Of a stretch of DNA of 64,000 bases, positions 11,599 to 23,300 are shown one piece after another; position 1 is the stretch's first letter, and each line of letters starts with the position of its first letter. Below the pieces are notes generated by a model. It did not search any database, had not been told where the DNA came from, and saw only the letters and a list, made by a program, of their open reading frames with translations. The position numbers and the translations under genes are program-made. The stretch is from Siphlonurus alternatus (taxonomy: Eukaryota > Arthropoda > Insecta > Ephemeroptera > Siphlonuridae), in the NCBI GenBank assembly GCA_949825025.1, contig OX463785.1, forward strand, positions 5,807,979-5,871,978. The letters run 5' to 3'.

Positions 11599-13019
11599 TT
11601 TAAATTGCTTTACTGAAATTGTACAGTCATCGCCTTAAAAAAAAAATCCCTTTGCAGCCTTGTTAATCACCATACTCCGTAAGAATAACGCAGGACATGG
11701 TGATTAATGAGGCTGCAAGTGGGAAAATTTCAAAGACGACGAGTGTACATTCCTCTGTTGTAATTTGGCTAATATAAAATTGTGACCAAAAGATATACAG
11801 CTAAAGAAATGCACGTAATATTATACGGGAATTTCATGTTTACATTTTGGGTAGCACGGAGATGCCCGAAGCCGCCCGAAGAGCTTCGGGATGTAGGCAG
11901 AAAACCCTAAAATCCTATGCTGTGCGTGTTAACGTAACTCACTACACCTCTTTTCTCATAACAGTTTCGGTCGCCAAATATTTTTTTCATTAGCATTGGT
12001 TCTTCTTGTTACCATTTATGAAAGAAAATTCTACGAGAAATGATATGAATCGTCAGGAGAAATGAATTTCAATACTAACTTTAACACGTATTTGCTATGC
12101 CGCTGACAATGTTTTGCCTACACAATTATGACGTCATATTGTTTTGTGACGTATGGTGAAAGACCCGTATAATTAAGATGTAGCAAAAAAAAAAATTCTC
12201 CCCTTGTTTTGTATTCTTTTCTGAATAATATAGGTAGTTTTAAGTGTCAACATTGCAGTAGAATCATGTGAAATCATTTTATTCATGATTATAATTTCTT
12301 ATAAATAAATTATGCAATATAATTGACACACAAATATTTTTATTTCCATGCATCACAATCATTACATTCACGATTAAAACATTATAGAATTACACACATA
12401 TATTACAAAATTGTCATTATAAAATAAATTGTTAAAATGTAATTGTTATCAAGATTTAGTAACACCGATCACACTTCTTGTAAATTAATTATTGAGATTT
12501 TTTTCTATTGTTGATGACAAAAACTATTTATATTTTCCTGTAATAAATAGCATGCATTAATTTAATAGCCTTTAGTTGCATGTGTACAAGTTCTTATAAT
12601 ATTTATTATTCCACAATAATTAATACATTGATTTTACTTACGTATTTAGTACTTGCAGTGATGTACGTACTATAATCTTCTCTTTCTGTGCAACTTCAAT
12701 AATAAAATTTTACCCTAATAAACATTCATTGTTTCTTAAAAAAAAATGCTAATAAAATTTCATTATAAGTAATAAAATAAATAAATCATGTAATGCGGAT
12801 ACGGTATATATAATATAATTTAAATATTTAAAAAAAAAAAATACAACATTTTCCCATCTTTTGTCTCCACTTCCCCCTAAACATAAATTATTTTCGAGTT
12901 TGTGCCATACGTGTTGAAATATTAAATTTATTAATGATTTAAATTAAAAGCAATTAAGTAATATTAAATAAAGAGGAATTGAATTAATTAGCAATTTTTA
13001 TTATAAATGTTCAGTGCAG
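11599..13019. other. Intergenic DNA between CFAP73 and ODAD1 3' ends
   Basis: Mostly AT-rich DNA. It contains a small inverted repeat (11648-11724, arms TTGCAGCCTTGTTAATCACC and its complement) and a roughly 340-bp repeat at 11836-12175 that recurs in the same orientation at 17815-18130 (shared ACCATTTATGAAAGAAAATT and GACAATGTTTTGCCTACACA). No exon is supported. Confidence 0.7.
12997..13002 (-). terminator. Poly(A) signal AATAAA of ODAD1
   Basis: A canonical AATAAA on the minus strand, about 18 bases after the predicted stop codon of the terminal ODAD1 micro-exon. Its position supports that exon. Confidence 0.6.
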
Positions 13020-16000
13020 TTAATTTTCTTCGCGTGATGATTTCTTGAACCTGCAACAAATTATTATTGTGTTAGATTTCAATATAAATAATTATGCAGA
13101 ACGAAAAATAAAAAAAGGAGAAGAAATACAAAAAAAAAGCCTAATTTTTATGTGCTAAGATTGCTAAGAATGCAATATTACTTAAAATCATAAATATAAC
13201 TACATTGAACTGGCTTTTATTTTAGGGCTTCAAAACAAGCCCCCCTGAGCACAATTAGGCACATACTGGAAATAACGTGTTATATAGTTAGTGTTGATTT
13301 GACGTCACGAACCTTTTCCTTTGTTGTCCGTGCCATGGAAGGTCACGTGACGTCAGGTCAATCCTGACCCACCCCCTCCGCCTGACACCACCCTCTATGG
13401 TCCTCAACCCCCCTTTCCCCAGGCACTCTGAACACTGAAAGTTAAGTATAACCCCATTTGAAATATATTTCATCTTTTCTTCACATTAATAAGTTCTTCT
13501 CTCGTCTTTTTTCCTTCTATTTTGCACTATTTTAAAGAAAAAGAGAGGAGAAAAGACGTGATTACGTCTTTTTTCCTCGTAATTCTTGAATATAAAATGC
13601 TATAAATATTGTCTTCATTTCATCCTCACTTTGAGTGAGTAGAAAATAAGATGTGTTTTTGAGGTAAAACGACGTTAAATATACCCTAGTTGAAAAATTA
13701 CGTCTTCAACTCATATCCTTTACACGTACGTCTAGACTTAATCTTTTTACCTCTAAAATACATCTTATTTCCTCTTTGCTCAAAGTGAGAATGAAATGTG
13801 AAGACAATATTTCTAACATTTTATGCGCAAGAAGAGGAAAAAATGCGTAATTTCTCGTCTTTTTCTCTAAAATGGTGCAAAATAAGAGGAGAAAAGACGA
13901 GGAGAGAGAGTTTAATAGTGAAGAATAGATGAATTTGAACTCGGGTAAGATTAGGTTTAGACGTGTATTAAGGATGAGTTGAAGTTGTAATTTTTCAACT
14001 AGGTGTGACAAAGTTAAATACACGTTGAGCGTTTTGGCGACTCACGCTGCGAAGGAGGCACGGTGCGTGGACAGTTTGGGTCTCCCCGAGACGGTGCTGG
14101 AGCGGTCCTCGGTCTCCGTGTCCGTCTTGTTGGCCGTGGCGAGCAGCGTGGCCGCCTTCTCTTCCAGCAGCTCCAGGAACAAAGCCGCGCTGCTCGGGGT
14201 CACCGCGGGACGTTCTCCTGGAATATCGGGCAGTCTGTCAGTGTGAAGTTCTTGCAAAGTGCAGTTTTTATTGTAAATAACATTAATTAATAATAATATT
14301 GATCTTACTATTATGGTTTATTCATGTTTTATTTAAATTATGAATGTTGTTATAATAACCATGCAGCCATACTGGAAAAACATAGTTAATTATATTAAAT
14401 CAATTTACATAAACTCGACGCTATACACGTGTATACGATACAATTAAGTATATCAAATATAATAAATAATATCAAATAACATTATTCCTATATTATTATA
14501 GCAAATTAAGTCTATTATAACCGTTTACACCTGGACGTTACATATTTATACTGTGTTATGCAGGGTACGCAATTCATTCTACAATCATTATATAATATTG
14601 TGTGTTATAGGGTATAATTACATATTTTTATTAAAAAAATTATTAGTTATTAAAGAATACTGAAATTTCTTCACTTCCCATCGTCATGGAACGTACCGTT
14701 ATTGTACTAGGATTGATTACAACAAGAGTCAGACTACGAATCATGGAGCGGGAAAAGAAAAAAAAAAATCGCATGCCACCCAATCAGAGGCTCGGGATTT
14801 CCTCGTCTTGCGGGGAGCGATTGAGGCAAGTGCTCTTTTCTCGCCCCGCCAAGCCCCGCTCGACGTACATGGCTCCATGGAAATTACAAACATCCCCTAG
14901 CATTAGCATCAACTGACCTATAAGCTGCAGGAGTGGGGCGGGTTCACTGTAGACGAGGTGGAAGAGATAGTCCACTCCCTTGAGCAGTCCGTCCAGCTCT
15001 CCCTCGACGTCCGTTAGTTCGGACTGCGAGGCCTCCGCCTCTGCCCGCACAACCAGCAATCGTGTCTCGAGCTCCGTCAGGTTGTGTTGTCTCTGTCGCT
15101 CCTGCTTCTCCTGCTGTCGCTTCTGAAGCTCCACGTTCCTCCGCAGCACGTCCACCTGCTCCTCCAGGATCTCCAGCTGTGACACACCCCACGTCAGATC
15201 GTCATCTACTGTTATAAACAGACGAGGATGTAGAACCAAATCTCGGAGGGCTAGCTGTCTCCATTAGGTTTCTTTGTTAAAAAATAAAAAAATATTGGGA
15301 GTTGGGAAAATGCCCATGTTAAATTCAAAATTTCTAGGGGGCTGCAGTCCCCCCAGCCATCCCCCTAATTATAAACATACAATAAATTTAATCCGTTTTT
15401 TTTTTTTTTTTTCAAATGAATCATGTACGTTGAAGGGTACTGGTCAAAATTAAGTGACTGAATTTAACTTCTCGGCTCTTCGAGAAAAAGCGTATTGCTT
15501 AGAGTTTTTGTAAGACTCTTCCATACCGGGGTGGCCATGCCATGGCTTATATCATATAGCAATACATTCTAGCATTTGCCTGGTTGTAACTGAGGGAACC
15601 ATGGAAACTCACAGTCAGGATGATTATACAGTAACAATAGAAGCGTTAAGTCAACTGATTTTGCAGTGTTCTCATGCCACCGTCCTATCCAAAAGCATGT
15701 ATAAAAAAAAACTTGAAATTGCTTTTTTGACATTAAAGAAAATTTTTTTGAGAAAAATAAGCACTTAATCCATTAGAAGACTCCTAAATGGTAGGACTTG
15801 GCTTCAAATTAATAGCTTTAATTATAGTTACTGAGAAAAAAATTCAAAATTTCTAGCATGGTGGCTTATTGAGAAAAATTTCCCGCCGGGGAATACCACC
15901 AAGATCTGCACCAACGGCGGCTCCAGGCAGGCTCACGCCCAGACCCTTCAGCGCTCACCGTCGCGACCCTCCTACTCACCGGGGCTTCGTAGCGAGCGGC

Positions 16001-19000
16001 CGAAGTCACCCGCCTTCTGCCACCAGTGGCCTGGTATAGGCACAACGCTTCAGTGCCATTGAAACATGATAGAGACCCACCTCGTTGTTGAGCTCATTGA
16101 CATAGTTGAAGAGTGCGAAGTTCTCCTCCTCCTGCTTGCTGAAGAGCGCAGACAACTTGTCCGCGTCCTGCTCGCCGCAGAAAGCTCGCACTGCCTCCAG
16201 ACTCGTGTTGTAAGCCTGCAGTAACTTCTCCATCGCCTCGCGCTGGCTCACTAGAAGATTATTACGGTTCAACCTCAGTGCTTGCACGTTATAATTTGTA
16301 TGACATGCATTTTAAAAAGATAAAACTACGTTTACTAGAACTCTGGCTATATATATTTTTAATTTATATTTATATATATATAGTGGACAATTACTATATG
16401 AATTAAATGATATTTTATTAATTTTGTGCATGGTGTTTTTTTTTTTACGTCTTTTTTATAAATTTTGAAATGACTAATAAGAACTCTCAATACTTTTTTG
16501 TATTTATACAAATGCTGCAACTTATAACCTTTTAATACTCCAAATGATGGTTAGTGTGGGGTACTGGGAAATCAAGTAAAGCCCGATACTAAAATCTCTA
16601 CAACCGGAAATTTAACGTAATTAATTGAGTGACGAGATTCTTTATTAGAGCAGTTAAATCGATGTCAAGTCGTAATATAATATAAACGAAACGAACGGAA
16701 GTAGCTGCCTGGGGAATGGCCAGAGCCCAATAAAAATTAATTAATTAGTACAACTTAAAAGACTTTCTGATTGGTTGAGAGATCAAGTCAAACACTACTG
16801 CCTTTTTGCTGCTAATAGTAATTAAAACATTACAATAATTCTTTCTTAAAACAACAATCAACAACGACAGCACATCTTACAATTAAATATAACTACAAAG
16901 ATATATTCTTCACAAAGATAACTCACTCTGCTTGAGGGCCTCCTGAGCCTCAAGATGCGCGGTGATTCTGCGCTGACCCTTGGTGCCCAGAAAGTTGTGC
17001 AGTTTGGCCACCGAGTCAAGTTGGCGCTGCAGTACGCTCATGTCCGCGTTGTGGCGGTCCGCCTCGAGTCTCATCTGCTCTTTGAGGGTGTGGAGGCGAC
17101 CCTGAGCCTCCTCCCTGGCATCGACAACGGTGTTCAATTAATGTAAAAATATTTTCACTAATATTATATATCATATTTTTTTTACAAGCTAGGATACACC
17201 TTAAATTTATGAGCTTGGAGTTCGAGGCGGGGTAATAGGTTAGGGTTAAGGATAAGCTAGAGAAAGGATGATGGCCTCGGCCTGTTACGCGTCCGAGCAT
17301 TTGCTGAGGTGAGACTGAGGAAACCGTGGAAATTGTGGAAAACCTCATTCAGGACAGACACTTCTACTTTTTATCAACGGACCAAAGCGATCGATGTCCA
17401 AAACCTGGGAAATCGTTAATGATCAAGCTGAAAACATCATAAGTATATATATAATTGTACCCTGGGAGTTGGACTATGAAAGAATTTTCAAGATCTAACA
17501 TGCAGCAAACAAAAAACTTGGATATTTTCAAGAAGTCAAAAACTTGACCAATTTTAAATAATCTATCCTGACTACGAACCCGTGACCTCGCCCTAAGATA
17601 TCTCACCGCTGGTCGTACGCCTGCGTGGCATGGTCGGTGAGTTCGGCGGCCAGCTTGCGTCCCTGCGACAGCCGCTCGTGCAACTGCTCGAACAGCGCGT
17701 TGAAGAGGCCGCGCTCGGACAGCAGATGGTCCAGCTGTTCGCGCAGTCCCTTGTTTTCGGAGAGCAGCGAGTTGAAGCGCACTGACGCCTGCAGTGGACA
17801 CGCATCATGTGTTACTAAAAGGGAGGCTTATGTTTACGTTTTGGGTAGCAAATTCTAATGCTGCGTGTGTTAATTTTAAGTTACTCACAACATCTATTTT
17901 TAATAATTATTTTGGAGGTACAAAATATTTTTCTTCAATAATATCATTGGTTATTATTGTCACCATTTATGAAAGAAAATTCTAAGAAAAAGTATATGAA
18001 TAGCCAGGAGAAATTAATTTCAAGCACTTATCTGCTATAAATATATGCCGTTGACAATGTTTTGCCTACACAATCGTGACATCATATTGTTTTATATATG
18101 ATGTGTGGTGAAATACTCGCATAGCGTTATATAAGTTACGTCTAAACAGCGCGCGCTCGGAAATAACACTTATTGTTAGTATAGACAACCCGCAATACTT
18201 GAAAGCTCAATAAGTTGCCTAACTTTCAGGCTATAAAACAAATTGGCGTTTCCTCACGTTAATTTTAATAATTTTCAATCCTATGAATAAATTACTATGT
18301 ACAGATCAGAATAGAAGTTTAAAGTTTTAAACACATGTATAATAATAAAATTAACCAGTTTGATAAAATTATGCTTCATTTTACCAAAAATTATTTAAGA
18401 CACGGATAAGACAAAAATTGAAAATGAATTAAATAAAATAAATATTAATATTGCTGTGAGTTTTATACACATATAAATTCTTATGTCACGTAAAAAAGAG
18501 TAATTTATTTTTATTGTGATTCGATCAGAGCTGCAGTTTTCTCACTCATCTACTGAAGAATTATTAAGCACTGTTCGATCTATTTTTTTCACAGTTATTG
18601 CATGTGTCAATAGTTGTATTAAGATGCTTTTCCATGGAGCGATGTCAAGTGGAGCTTGACGGGGCGAGAAATGCTCACTTGCTTCAATCTCATATGGTGC
18701 CATGTTGGCGTGAAAAAATCATGTTGGGATTTAATCACTGCGTGAAAGTGATTTTTTCACACCAACATGGTCACCATTTTTTTTTGAAGCAAGTGCGCCT
18801 TTCTCGGCACGCCATGCCCCGCTCGACATCGCTCCATGGAATAGCACCTTTATTCGTTTTACACGGCCTTGATGCACTATAATACGGGAGAAATATGCAT
18901 GACATGCAGATGGTATAACGTACGTGGTGCAAGCGATCTCCGAGCAACCTCTCCGCGCGGTCGGAGGCTCGCAGCGCTTCCCGGCGACTCAGCTCGCTCT

Positions 19001-20642
19001 CTCCGCTACGTCGCACCGCCTCGATCTCGCGCTCCAATCGCTGTACCTGCATCTGCAGTTCCCAAATCTACGGAACACACGTCTGACATTATCTACACTG
19101 GCACGGTATATGTAAGATGGTATATCTTTACTATACCTGCCCTTCGGGGCGCTGAAATCAATTTTGAAGCGATGAGAAAATTTTATCGTATTGGATAAAA
19201 CTTTCAGAATTGTTTTTACATTTTTAACAGTATTTTGATGTACTTTCCACTGTAATACATACAGTATTTTCTGAGCTATGGCAGATTTAGATGATTCCCC
19301 TATTATACCATCTATATATCGTCCCTTGTCCTGAATAATGAGCTATCTGCCTCTACCATGATATCGTTGCAATAATGAGCTGTCTGTCTACCATGCATGC
19401 ATGATATGATTATATTATAGTTGCAATAATATTTATTTTAACCTCTCAGTTGAATACATGCAACTATGAGCTTTATTTTCAAACAATTTACAGCTCATGC
19501 ACGCACCTGAAATAGCAGATAGCTCATTATTGCAACGAAATTGTGGTAAGAAGATAGTTGTTAAGGACGAAGGACGATATAATGTGGCAAAATGCCCCAT
19601 TTGATCACTGATTTTACATGGTAGAGGACAAAGAAACCATTGCCGCGCTTCACTTTTGACTATACGATCTCAGCATAGAAGTCCATCTTGGCTACACTGT
19701 GTACCCTGGATAACGATTCTCCGACTCACCTGGTCCCTCTCGGCCCGAATGTTGGCCTCAGCCTCTTCCTGCAGGTCCAGCTGACGCTCCAGGCGGCGTC
19801 CTGAGTGAGTGGCGCGTCGCTTGGCAACCTTCAGGTGGGCTACCTCAGGGCTCATCGCCAGCTCCTTCTTCTCTTTTTCGAGGCTGCTGATTTGACGGCT
19901 GAGGTGCAGATTTAATCTAATTGTCACAGGGGTATATACAAGGAGGAGGGTGGTTTAATTTTTTTTGCCTTCAACTTATCCTTTAATCCAAATATTACGG
20001 AAATACATTACTCATTGACTAAAATATGGATTGCAATTTTTTCAGAATGTTTGGAGCAGATAATTATATTACACATAATTTTCCGCTTTAAAAGAGTTAC
20101 GGCGGGTCATATCGACCCTACGACCCTACCCCCCTGGTAATGCTAGCTAGGGCTATATAACACATTTAAACCTAACTGTATTACCTCTTTTTACCTGGAA
20201 AACACGTCTTATTTCTTCCGATGATGAATTGGAGACATTTTTTTTAATATTATTTAATGCTTAATATGAGAGAAAAAAATATATCCTAAGTATAAAAGAA
20301 AAATAAAATGACCTTTTTCGCTCGGAAATTAATGGTGCAAAATAGAAGAAAAAATACGAGGAGAGAGGAGTGAATAAGTGATTAAATTTATTTCAAAACA
20401 CGCTCCCCTCTACAATTCGAGCCTCCAAACATGCAATACAAAATTCACTCAGTTTGTTCTCCACGCACTCACCGCTGTCTCGAGAGGACCCCGCGCATCT
20501 CCTCGGCGTACGCGTGACGGTCCTCCTCCATGAGGCGGTACTGGCGCTGCAGTCGACACAGCTCGCTCTGCGCCATCTGGTCCAACTCAAGCTCCTCCTG
20601 GCTCGGACCCTCCACCTTCTGCTCCTGCTGGTCCCCCGACAT
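13020..20642 (-). CDS. ODAD1: Outer dynein arm docking complex protein, CCDC114/CCDC63 family
   Basis: A coiled-coil subunit of the docking complex that anchors outer dynein arms to ciliary doublet microtubules. Nine phase-matched exons: 20642-20473, 19898-19730, 19067-18924, 17788-17607, 17114-16927, 16250-16081, 15176-14918, 14217-14046 and 13050-13020, giving 494 residues. Diagnostic segments are the N-terminal MAQSELCRLQRQYRLMEEDR and, in the sixth exon, EEENFALFNYVNELNNE, a signature of CCDC114/CCDC63. If exon 8 were not spliced, a TGA inside its own donor would end the protein at 14042. The GTGAGT donor, a good acceptor at 13051-13052 and a nearby AATAAA favour the extra exon encoding FKKSSREEN. 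The first coding exon opens directly after a splice acceptor, so a non-coding first exon is expected; a donor at 20970-20969 is a candidate. Vertebrate CCDC63 and CCDC114 both match, so this may be co-orthologous. Confidence 0.92.
13452..14008. repeat. Inverted pair of family V repeats
   Basis: Two copies of the family V repeat (see 8263-8480) face each other, the first in plus and the second in minus orientation, making a large imperfect palindrome that ends next to ODAD1 exon 8. Both carry TTCAACTC and AAGATGTNTTT-type landmarks. Confidence 0.75.
14806..14884. repeat. Half copy of the 18624-18847 palindromic MITE
   Basis: GGCAAGTGCTCTTTTCTCGC and CATGGCTCCATGGAA follow one arm of the element at 18624-18847. 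It begins within about 35 bases of the splice donor of ODAD1 exon 7. Confidence 0.65.
15635..15893. repeat. MITE, family T
   Basis: Begins CAATAGAAGCGTTAAGTCAA and follows the family body to TTCCCGCCGGGGAA, where it is replaced by the short unrelated repeat at 15894-15959. Lies in ODAD1 intron 6. Confidence 0.75.
15894..15959 (+). repeat. Short repeat shared with SART3 intron 2
   Basis: About 65 bases containing AAGATCTGCACC and GGCAGGCTCACGCCCAGACC. A near-identical copy lies at 49985-50050. It is GC-rich and lacks stops in one frame but belongs to neither host gene. Origin not recognised. Confidence 0.75.
17165..17400 (-). mobile_element. 5S-SINE body fragment (head missing)
   Basis: On the minus strand it carries the family body and 3' end: GTCCTGAATGAGGTTTTCCA-like start, GGACGCGTAACAGGCC and a terminal run of A. 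The 5S-like head is absent, as in a 5'-truncated retroposed copy. Lies in ODAD1 intron 4. Confidence 0.78.
17815..18130. repeat. Dispersed repeat, second copy of 11836-12175
   Basis: Shares TTTTGGGTAGCA, ACCATTTATGAAAGAAAATT and GACAATGTTTTGCCTACACA in the same order as the copy at 11836-12175. No ORF. Lies in ODAD1 intron 3. Confidence 0.72.
18624..18847. repeat. Palindromic MITE, about 220 bp
   Basis: Left arm TTCCATGGAGCGATGTCAAG is answered by GACATCGCTCCATGGAA. The inner GCTCACTTGCTTCAA and TTGAAGCAAGTGCGC also pair, as do CCATGTTGGCGTGAAAAAAT and its near complement. A half copy is at 14806-14884. Confidence 0.87.
19315..19581. repeat. Palindromic MITE, family B
   Basis: Starts ATATATCGTCCCTTGTCCTG and ends with the inverted AAGGACGAAGGACGATAT. 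Lies between ODAD1 exons 2 and 3. Confidence 0.85.
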
Positions 20643-21018
20643 CTGCAACAGAGAAACGTGGCGCATGCAGTGCTCAAATTTGACCGTAAAAATTAGCTCC
20701 ACGTTTTGGAATCAAATTAAAGTCCCATAGGTATAGCTAGATATCATACTTTTTCTTCATTTCATTTTAAGGATCGAGGGGACGATGCATCATCGATTGT
20801 CTCTGTGTCATTAATCTTCATATATTAAAAAAAAACTCAATTGATTAATATAAATTGAATAAATTGCATGCATATGCCATGCATGCAGTAAATTTTGTTA
20901 GGAATAATTAATATATATTATTATGCATCCTCTACTGCAACTCAATTAATATACTTGCAGAATAACCTACCTTAATTATTCTGGATGACTTTAACTTCGT
21001 AATTTACGTTGATATTGT

Positions 21019-21033
21019 GTTGCTATGGGCAAC
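21019..21033 (-). promoter_or_regulatory. RFX X-box motif upstream of ODAD1
   Basis: Read on the minus strand the site is GTTGCCCATAGCAAC, an exact match to GTNRCC-N3-RGYAAC. It lies about 50 bases upstream of the predicted donor of the non-coding first exon. RFX binding to such sites activates ciliary genes in animals (established knowledge). Confidence 0.7.
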
Positions 21034-22064
21034 AACAACAAAAGTTGTATTGATTTTCTGGTTCATTTTCGTTCCAAAAATACTTTTAAATCTTTCATCA
21101 ATATTAGCGCGCAAAGATTTCATTGGTTTGTTTTCTCGAAATTTCGACCAATCACAGATTTTTCTCGAACATCAATATTTATTGGGTCGTGTGAAGTGCG
21201 AAACCAAAACATTGCAGCGTTTTTTAATGTTTTAGAGGTCTTAAATCTTTCTGTCACCTCTGAAATCAAACTATTGAGACAGGTATTTATATATATTAAC
21301 TAAAAATTGTAAAAATTACATGATATCAATCATATCAAGCTGATAATATTCATTGAAAGTTTCTGTTGATCGGACTCGATCGCCATGCACCATGTTTACA
21401 AAATCACATATTTGCTTGTATGTTATTCATTAAAAGTTAGAAGATAAAATCTTTGTTGTTTTAGCTACGGGGATGCATCTTACGGATGCAAACAACATGG
21501 AAACACCAGCACATCGACCAACACTCCCGACTTCTGTGCTACAGTTTGGTTCAAGCCCTCCTCAGAGTTGGCTTCAAAGTCCGCCCACTCAAATGCCTTG
21601 GGGCACCTCACAACCCTCTCTTGTCAGGTATTATAATGACTCTATGTAAATTTCCTGGTGACATGATCAGGCGAAGGTATGAGGCATTAGGCCATAAGCG
21701 AGTTCATACCAGTATGCATACGGTATCAAACCCGGTATTCATACAACAACTGTTGAACGAAATCATAGCTTCAATCGATCTTAATGATGGATACATTGCA
21801 TGGTCTTAAGGGTAGTTTACTTGGAAGATGGCCTATGCATAACTTTTAAAGGGGACTAATGCTACATGTCGAATCCCTGTGACGTCATCATGCTGACTTT
21901 GATAAGCACATTTGATTGGCTAGCCTAACTATAAAAGAGGGTGCTTTAGCTACCAGCGTTATCCCATGACGTCATCACACAGACCAGTTATCAGCTGCTC
22001 AAGCTCATGTCTCTTTTGATGGACTTTTCGGAAGGTCTGCGAAAATTCCTCAATTTGATATTTT

Positions 22065-22443
22065 TTTTTACATGGATACGGGTGCACTGTTATGAGCTTA
22101 CAGTTCAAGGTGGGGTAATGGGTCCCTGGATAAGGGGGTAAAGGATGGTGGCCATGGTTTTTACACATCCCAGCATTGGCTGAGGTGAGACTGAGGAAAC
22201 TGTGGAAAACTTCAGTTAGGACGGACACCTCTACTTTTTATCAATGGACTAAAGTGATGTCCAAAGCCTGGGGAATCACACACTGCACTGGGTGGAAAGC
22301 GAGACAAATTTAACCCAGGGAGGGAGTAACTTACTTTTTACTTTAAATGGTCACCCATCCAAGTACTAACCACGCTAGACGTAGCTGGACCTTGGTGATC
22401 TAACGAGAATCAATCAATGCACTGTGCCATGCTCAACCACAGA
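22065..22443 (-). mobile_element. 5S rRNA-derived SINE, full length
   Basis: On the minus strand the head contains GGTTAGTACTTGGATGGGTG, an 18-base match to the 5S rRNA box C region, followed by the family body and a 3' run of A. This copy has the best preserved 5S part in the window. Confidence 0.88.
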
Positions 22444-23300
22444 CCATCCTTCCAGTATACTGTCCTCACATCAGCATGCATAGTATTCAGCTGTTATCGA
22501 TCCTTATCTCTTCCATATCATATATCATACACCAGGGAACTGGTTTTCTAATGTTAAGAGGGCGCTTTCGTTGAGTTTTGACGTTCAAAAAGATGTTTTC
22601 TTTGTACGGATATTTTGCGAAAAACTATTAGTGCGACAAAGTTAAAATTTTCTCACAATACACAAAAAAGTTGCTCTAAAATAATTTTGTTTTTGTTTTT
22701 GTGTAACACTTTGATTAATTTAATTATACTGCGATCAAAGTGGGCGATTATAAGGTACTTTGGGATTTTTTTCCCAGCAAAGTAACTATCGTATATAGAT
22801 TTTACTTGTAAGATTTTACGCAGAAGTTTGGTCTCTTTAATAAAAAAAATTAAATGTGTTTAATATTGAGAGCTTCTATCATAATATTGCGTAATGAAGA
22901 TGATAAAATTCAATATTTTCGTTAACAATTTTGTTGCATTCAGCTAGTCGGCAAAGAACTAAAGAAGTGGGCGGAGGGAGAAGCTGCCTCCCACACCCCT
23001 CTCCGCCGGCGTGATATATTACTCGACCGTCACCCTCAAAACGACAAAAAAAAAAAAGTCAACATGTGCCGGGGAGAGCATTTGTATACTATATCCATAC
23101 GCACGTTGACAAGACACTTATAACTTATAATGCACTCGAACAATAATTGTATAATAAATGTAATATTATATACGACTTATATGACCATATAATTAAGAAT
23201 TTTATTACAAATTCTCTATAACCAACAACATAGAAAAGTAATAATAAATTATTCCCGAATTATCATACGCATTTTTTATAAAACCTTCGTAAATTGTTCG

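Larger units (their letters stand above)
20643..23300. other. Divergent intergenic region ODAD1 - CCDC117
   Basis: About 2.7 kb between two start codons. It contains a likely ODAD1 non-coding first exon (ending at a donor at 20970-20969), an X-box motif, a full-length 5S-SINE and AT-rich DNA. No other coding exon is supported. Confidence 0.65.
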
